In this document: positions 32,938-36,563 of the stretch, piece by piece
Layout: each line of letters opens with the position of its first letter
Position numbering within the stretch: the stretch's first letter is position 1
Assembly: GCA_937967465.1 (NCBI GenBank)
Contig: CALBSW010000070.1
Span: forward strand, 1-36,563
Direction of reading: 5' to 3'
DNA from: an uncultured Flavobacteriales bacterium
GTDB lineage: Bacteria; Bacteroidota; Bacteroidia; Flavobacteriales_D; Sanyastnellaceae
Length of the DNA stretch: 36,563 nucleotides
Translations under genes and position numbers: made by a program
Notes under the pieces: model-generated
Told to the model about the DNA's origin: nothing
What the model saw: the letters and a program-made list of their open reading frames with translations, nothing else
The model's database searches: none

Positions 32938-34269
32938 ATGGCAAACCACGGCCGAGTGGCGTTTGAAACCTTGGGCTGCAAGCTCAATTTCTCTGAATCG
33001 AGTGCGCTCATGCGCGGTCTGGCGGAGGCGGGCTATGCCAAGGTGGCCATGGAGGACCGGCCCGACGTGGTGGTGGTCAACACCTGCAGCGTGACCGACC
33101 ACGCCGATGCCAAATGCCGCAACATCGTCCGGCGTGCCAAAGCAGCCAATCCCGATTCATTCGTGGCCGTCATTGGGTGCTACGCGCAATTGAAGCCCAA
33201 GGAGATTTCCGACATCGACGGCGTTGACCTCGTGCTGGGTGCACAGGAAAAATTCAATTTGGCCGGCCATTTGGAGGCGCAACAAGCGCGAAAGGCGTCC
33301 GGCGATGATCGTGCAGTCATCCAACGCGGGGAAATCCGGGACGTTCGGGCCTTCCACCCTGCTGTCAGCAGCGGAGACCGGACCCGCAGCTTTTTGAAGG
33401 TGCAGGATGGATGCGATTATTTCTGTGCATTCTGTACGATTCCACTGGCCCGGGGTCGGTCGCGCAGTGCAGACATTGCCACCACGCTCGCGGAGGCCCG
33501 CAAGGCCGCGGAGGCCGGTGCGCGGGAGATTGTGTTGACGGGGGTCAACATCGGCGATTTCGGCAAGGCCCAGGATCAGAGTCTGCTCGATCTGTGTCGC
33601 GCGCTCGATGAGGACGAAGGCTTGGCTTCGATCGAGCGGTTCCGCATCAGTTCCATTGAGCCCAACCTGCTCGACCCTCCCCTGATTGACTTCGTGGCCG
33701 ATTCGCAGAAGTTTCAGCCCCATTTCCACATCCCGCTTCAGAGTGGCAGCGATGCGGTATTGAGTGCAATGCGCCGCCGTTACAGGACCGACTTGTACCG
33801 GGACCGATTGGCCCACATTGTGGACCGCATGCCGGAGGCGGGCATCGGCATCGACGTCATCGTGGGGTTCCCCGGTGAAACCGAGGTGGAATTCGCCAAG
33901 ACGCGGGACTTCCTGTTGGAGATGCCGGCTTCTTACCTGCATGTGTTCACGTACAGCGAACGTCCCAAGACGACCGCCCTCCGCATCGAAGATGTCGTGC
34001 CGGTTCCCGAGCGCAAGGCCCGCAACAAGGTCTTGACGCAAGTCAGCTTGAAGAAGCAATGGGCCCACGCGGCCCGGTTTGAAGGCCGTACGCGCCCGGT
34101 CTTGTTGGAGGGCGACGTGGACGATGCCGGATGCCGCTCGGGATACACCCCGGAATATGTGCGGGTGGCGGTGGCGGACACGGCCAAACTGGCGCCGGGT
34201 ACGGTCGTGAATGTGGAGCTGGGAGGATTCCAGGGTGGTCGGGTGCAGGGAGCGTTGGCCTCGGATTAA
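32938..34269 (+). CDS. mtaB: tRNA t6A37 methylthiotransferase MtaB
   Basis: A 443-residue radical-SAM methylthiotransferase that converts t6A37 to ms2t6A37 in tRNAs. The N-terminal UPF0004 domain supplies three cluster-binding cysteines (Cys14 in LGCKLN, Cys50 in NTCSVT, Cys81 in IGCYAQ). The radical-SAM motif is Cys159, Cys163 and Cys166 in GCDYFCAFCTIP. A TRAM-like C-terminal segment follows (RTRPVLLEGD...YTPEYVRVAV). The HADAKCRN segment and lack of a MiaB-type start favour MtaB over MiaB/RimO. Its substrate depends on TsaC, encoded at 10089. A TAATTTTG box ends 4 bases before the ATG. Confidence 0.92.
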   Translation: MANHGRVAFETLGCKLNFSESSALMRGLAEAGYAKVAMEDRPDVVVVNTCSVTDHADAKCRNIVRRAKAANPDSFVAVIGCYAQLKPKEISDIDGVDLVLGAQEKFNLAGHLEAQQARKASGDDRAVIQRGEIRDVRAFHPAVSSGDRTRSFLKVQDGCDYFCAFCTIPLARGRSRSADIATTLAEARKAAEAGAREIVLTGVNIGDFGKAQDQSLLDLCRALDEDEGLASIERFRISSIEPNLLDPPLIDFVADSQKFQPHFHIPLQSGSDAVLSAMRRRYRTDLYRDRLAHIVDRMPEAGIGIDVIVGFPGETEVEFAKTRDFLLEMPASYLHVFTYSERPKTTALRIEDVVPVPERKARNKVLTQVSLKKQWAHAARFEGRTRPVLLEGDVDDAGCRSGYTPEYVRVAVADTAKLAPGTVVNVELGGFQGGRVQGALASD

Positions 34270-34292
34270 CTTGGCCTCAGATTCACGCCCCT

Positions 34293-35504
34293 GTGTACCC
34301 CAATCTGTATTTCCTGTTCCAAGACCTTTTCGGCATCGAGATCTCGGCGCTGAAGCTCGTCAACTCTTTTGGTCTGTTGGTGGCCTTGGCGTTTGTGGCG
34401 GCCTCTGCCCTGCTGCGGAAAGAACTGCAGCGCAAGGAGCAGGAAGGTCAGCTCGAGGCCATGGAGAGCAAGGTCTGGGTTGGCAAGCCCGAGGGCCCGA
34501 TGGCTTGGGCATCCAGTGCCCTTCTTGGGTTCGTGCTCGGGTGGAAGGTGCTGTGGCTGCTGATCAATGCTTCTGACTTGTTTCAAGGCGGTGGCCCACC
34601 CCAACAGCATCTGTTCAGCGGGGAGGGCTATCCGTTGTTGGGTTTGGTCGGTGCGGTCGCCCTTGGCGCACTGCGGCGGAAGGAGGACCTGAAGCAGCGG
34701 TTGGAGAAGCCGGAGGAAAAGACGGTGGCTGTGCACCCTTGGGAACGCACGGGCACCATCACCATGGTTGCGGCCATCGGTGGTGTGGTGGGTGCCAAAT
34801 TCTTTCACCTGCTCGAGTACCCGGACGAGCTGGTGGCCTTCTTTCGCGAGCCATCGTTGCAAAGCTTCCTCGGCGGGCTGACCATCTATGGTGGCCTCAT
34901 TGTCGGCGGCCTGGCTGTCGCGGCCTATGCCCGACGCGTCCGCATTCCATTCTTGCACTTGGCCGACGCCACGGCGCCCGGCCTGATCCTCGCCTATGGC
35001 ATCGGACGGATGGGCTGTCAGATCAGCGGCGATGGCGATTGGGGCATTCCCAATCCCAACCCCAAACCGGACTGGCTCTCATGGGCGCCGGACTGGGTGT
35101 GGTCCTACTCCTTCCCCAACAACGTCAACGCCGTCTACGGTCCGCGCCCCGCCGGCTACACGGGCAAGCTGATCACCGAGAACGACCCTTGGCCGATTTT
35201 CGAGGGATTCGGCACCTACCTCGACCCAGGGGTCTACCCCACCTCGTTTTACGAGACGCTCATGGCCACGGCCATCTTCGCCTTCCTCTGGAGCATGCGC
35301 AAGCGCTGGACCGCACCGGGCTTTCTGTTCGGGGTGTACTTGATGTTCAATGGGGTTGAGCGGTTCTTCATTGAGAAGATTCGGGTCAATGCCGAGATGA
35401 ACTGGTTGGGCCTGACGTTCACCCAAGCAGAGCTGATTTCGACGCTCACCTTCCTTGGGGGATTGGCCTTGACCATCTGGGTGTCCCGCCGCTCCAAAGG
35501 TTGA
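34293..35504 (+). CDS. lgt: Prolipoprotein diacylglyceryl transferase
   Basis: A 403-residue inner-membrane enzyme that attaches diacylglycerol to the lipobox cysteine of prolipoproteins. There are about seven membrane segments. TIYGGLIVGGLAVAAYARR and the Lgt signature region GRMGCQISGDGDWG carry conserved residues; the latter is the Bacteroidota variant. It is longer than E. coli Lgt (about 290 residues). The extra length lies in an N-terminal cytoplasmic-looking loop with charged residues (about residues 45-65 and 130-150). The GTG at 34293 (VYPNLYFLFQDLFGIEI) is chosen because homologues start MYP at this point and no nearby ATG is in frame. It begins 23 bases after mtaB and 3 bases before the next gene. 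Confidence 0.92.
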   Translation: MYPNLYFLFQDLFGIEISALKLVNSFGLLVALAFVAASALLRKELQRKEQEGQLEAMESKVWVGKPEGPMAWASSALLGFVLGWKVLWLLINASDLFQGGGPPQQHLFSGEGYPLLGLVGAVALGALRRKEDLKQRLEKPEEKTVAVHPWERTGTITMVAAIGGVVGAKFFHLLEYPDELVAFFREPSLQSFLGGLTIYGGLIVGGLAVAAYARRVRIPFLHLADATAPGLILAYGIGRMGCQISGDGDWGIPNPNPKPDWLSWAPDWVWSYSFPNNVNAVYGPRPAGYTGKLITENDPWPIFEGFGTYLDPGVYPTSFYETLMATAIFAFLWSMRKRWTAPGFLFGVYLMFNGVERFFIEKIRVNAEMNWLGLTFTQAELISTLTFLGGLALTIWVSRRSKG

Positions 35505-35507
35505 CCC

Positions 35508-36329
35508 ATGGAATCCATCCCGCCTCTCCCCTTCGACGCTGCGGAATTGACCGCGGCCGCTGTTGAGGTCATCCGTCCTGTTGGACACTACCTCGTTGAT
35601 CAACGGGTGGCCGAGGCCGACATCGAAGTGAAGGGCCTGAACTCCCTCGTGAGCCATGTCGACAAGACGGCGGAGGCGCGGCTCGTCCAAGGGCTGCAGG
35701 CCCTGCTCCCCGAGGCCGGCTTCCTTGCCGAGGAAGGCACGGCGGGCGCGTCGGACGATGCCCGGTTCCGCTGGGTGGTGGACCCATTGGATGGGACGAC
35801 CAATCTCATTCATGGCCTACCGGTGTTCTGCGTGTCCGTTGCCCTCGTCGATGGCCACCAGCCGGTCGTGGCCATCGTGTACGATCCCAACCGCGACGAG
35901 TGCTTCACCGCTTGGAAAGGCGGTGGCACGCATCTGAATGGGAAGCCCGTTCGCTGTGCCAACCGAAGCCATCTGTCGGACGCCTTGGTGGCCACCGGAT
36001 TTCCCCACTGGGATTTCGATCGGATGGACGACTACCTCAAGGCTTTGACGGCCTATGCTCGGGGCTCGCGCGGCATCCGCAGGATGGGGTCCGCGGCCAT
36101 CGACTTGGCGTACGTGGCTTGCGGTCGGTTCGACCTCTTTTTCGAATACAGCCTGCAGCCGTGGGACATCGCGGCAGGCCTCCTGCTGGTTCAAGAAGCT
36201 GGGGGAATCACCTGCAATTTCTCTGGAGAGAACGACGCCGAGGCCATGCTCTCCGGGGCAGAAACCTTCGCCGCCGCACCCGGCATCGCTGAGGAAGGGC
36301 TGGCTGTGATCCGCTCGGCCTTCGGTTAA
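35508..36329 (+). CDS. suhB: Inositol-monophosphatase-family protein
   Basis: A 273-residue Mg-dependent, Li-sensitive phosphatase of the IMPase/FBPase superfamily. Metal ligands are visible as Glu75-Glu76 in FLAEEG, Asp92 and Asp95 in DPLDGTTN, and the distal Asp in PWDIAAG. KGLNSLVSHVDKTAE and the GSAAIDLAYVACGR segment fit SuhB-type enzymes. Related members include CysQ (3'-phosphoadenosine 5'-phosphate phosphatase), but the WDIAAG and FVHGxP-like features favour inositol-1-phosphatase. The physiological substrate is not settled by sequence. The ATG is 3 bases after the lgt stop, so the two are cotranscribed, probably with mtaB. Confidence 0.88.
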   Translation: MESIPPLPFDAAELTAAAVEVIRPVGHYLVDQRVAEADIEVKGLNSLVSHVDKTAEARLVQGLQALLPEAGFLAEEGTAGASDDARFRWVVDPLDGTTNLIHGLPVFCVSVALVDGHQPVVAIVYDPNRDECFTAWKGGGTHLNGKPVRCANRSHLSDALVATGFPHWDFDRMDDYLKALTAYARGSRGIRRMGSAAIDLAYVACGRFDLFFEYSLQPWDIAAGLLLVQEAGGITCNFSGENDAEAMLSGAETFAAAPGIAEEGLAVIRSAFG

Positions 36330-36349
36330 ACGCTCCGGCGTGTGACCCG

Positions 36350-36357
36350 TTCCTTTG
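36350..36357 (+). promoter_or_regulatory. Candidate -7 box for the sigma-factor gene
   Basis: TTCCTTTG matches seven of eight positions of TAnnTTTG and ends 6 bases before the GTG at 36364. Confidence 0.3.
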
Positions 36358-36363
36358 GGGAAC

Positions 36364-36563
36364 GTGCGCGTCGCCTCAGAACACACCCCGCCAGATTTTG
36401 CTACCTGGATGCGCGAGCATTACCGTTTGGTGCTGTCTCAGAGCCGGCGCATGTTGGGGGTGACCGAGGATGCGGAGGATGTGACCCAAGCGGTGTTTGT
36501 GAAGACGTGGAAGGCGTGGGATGGGTTCGAAGGCAATGAAGCCCAGCGCCGAGCCTGGCTCCT
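36364..36563 (+). CDS. Sigma-70 family (ECF) RNA polymerase sigma factor, cut by window edge
   Basis: The first 66 codons of a gene running off the window. The translation contains MREHYRLVLSQSRRMLGV and then TEDAEDVTQAVFVKTWKAWD, the sigma region 2 signature. In that signature the DAEDVxQ-F-W block binds core polymerase and the -10 element. The candidate start is GTG 36364, with ATG 36409 (MREHYRLV) as an alternative. No anti-sigma gene is visible because the window ends. The ECF class is inferred from the short N terminus before region 2. Confidence 0.8.
   Translation, partial: MRVASEHTPPDFATWMREHYRLVLSQSRRMLGVTEDAEDVTQAVFVKTWKAWDGFEGNEAQRRAWL

Overview
The window is a stretch of Bacteroidota chromosome, most likely Flavobacteriia-like and unusually G+C-rich for that phylum. 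The evidence is a GldF/GldG pair, proteins with type IX secretion (T9SS) sorting tails, FG-GAP plus UnbV/ASPIC surface proteins, a START-like protein of the kind seen in this phylum, the Bacteroidota-type Lgt, TAnnTTTG promoter boxes and mostly absent Shine-Dalgarno sequences. Genus-level placement is not possible from the sequence alone. Most of the window is ordinary core genome. I see no insertion sequence, integrase, CRISPR array or rRNA.

Layout. (1) 1-377: a very AT-rich non-coding segment (about 18% G+C over 1-170 by hand count) that stops exactly at the 3' end of a minus-strand tRNA-Met gene, then a short START-like gene. (2) 781-7999, minus strand: a tightly packed eight-gene operon reading leftwards. 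Its order is SAM-cleaving enzyme, ABM-fold protein, gldF, gldG, DUF4340-like protein, 3-oxoadipyl-CoA thiolase, PaaY-like hexapeptide protein and TrmN6 methyltransferase. (3) 8031-12202, plus strand: phoH, purC, tsaC and cca, with overlapping starts and stops. They are followed by convergent glnS. (4) 13974-15459: a small YopX-like protein, a LytTR regulator with a degenerate receiver, and clpS. (5) 15512-22043: two long paralogous surface proteins flanking rpe and coaE. (6) 22053-27927: an isoaspartyl peptidase lipoprotein, an NfeD/SPFH membrane pair, an aldehyde dehydrogenase, a divergent arginyl-tRNA-protein-transferase-like protein and exonuclease III. (7) 27931-32831, minus strand: a pentaheme cytochrome c with a T9SS tail and a third FG-GAP/ASPIC protein. 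(8) 32938-36563, plus strand: mtaB, lgt, an inositol-monophosphatase-family gene and the start of a sigma-70-family gene cut by the window edge.

How the genes connect. tRNA maturation recurs: TsaC supplies threonylcarbamoyl-AMP for t6A37, MtaB thiomethylates t6A, TrmN6 methylates tRNA, Cca adds CCA (the tRNA-Met gene here does not encode it), and GlnRS charges tRNA-Gln. Cell-surface export is the second theme: GldF/G, Lgt, a predicted lipoprotein, and four large secreted proteins. ClpS and the Ate-like transferase would both belong to N-degron biology if the latter assignment holds.

The most notable regulatory observation is that several first-of-operon genes (glnS, mtaB, clpS, the cytochrome and others) carry a TAnnTTTG-type box only 4-5 bases before the start codon. 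This implies leaderless or near-leaderless mRNAs, and it helped choose several start codons.
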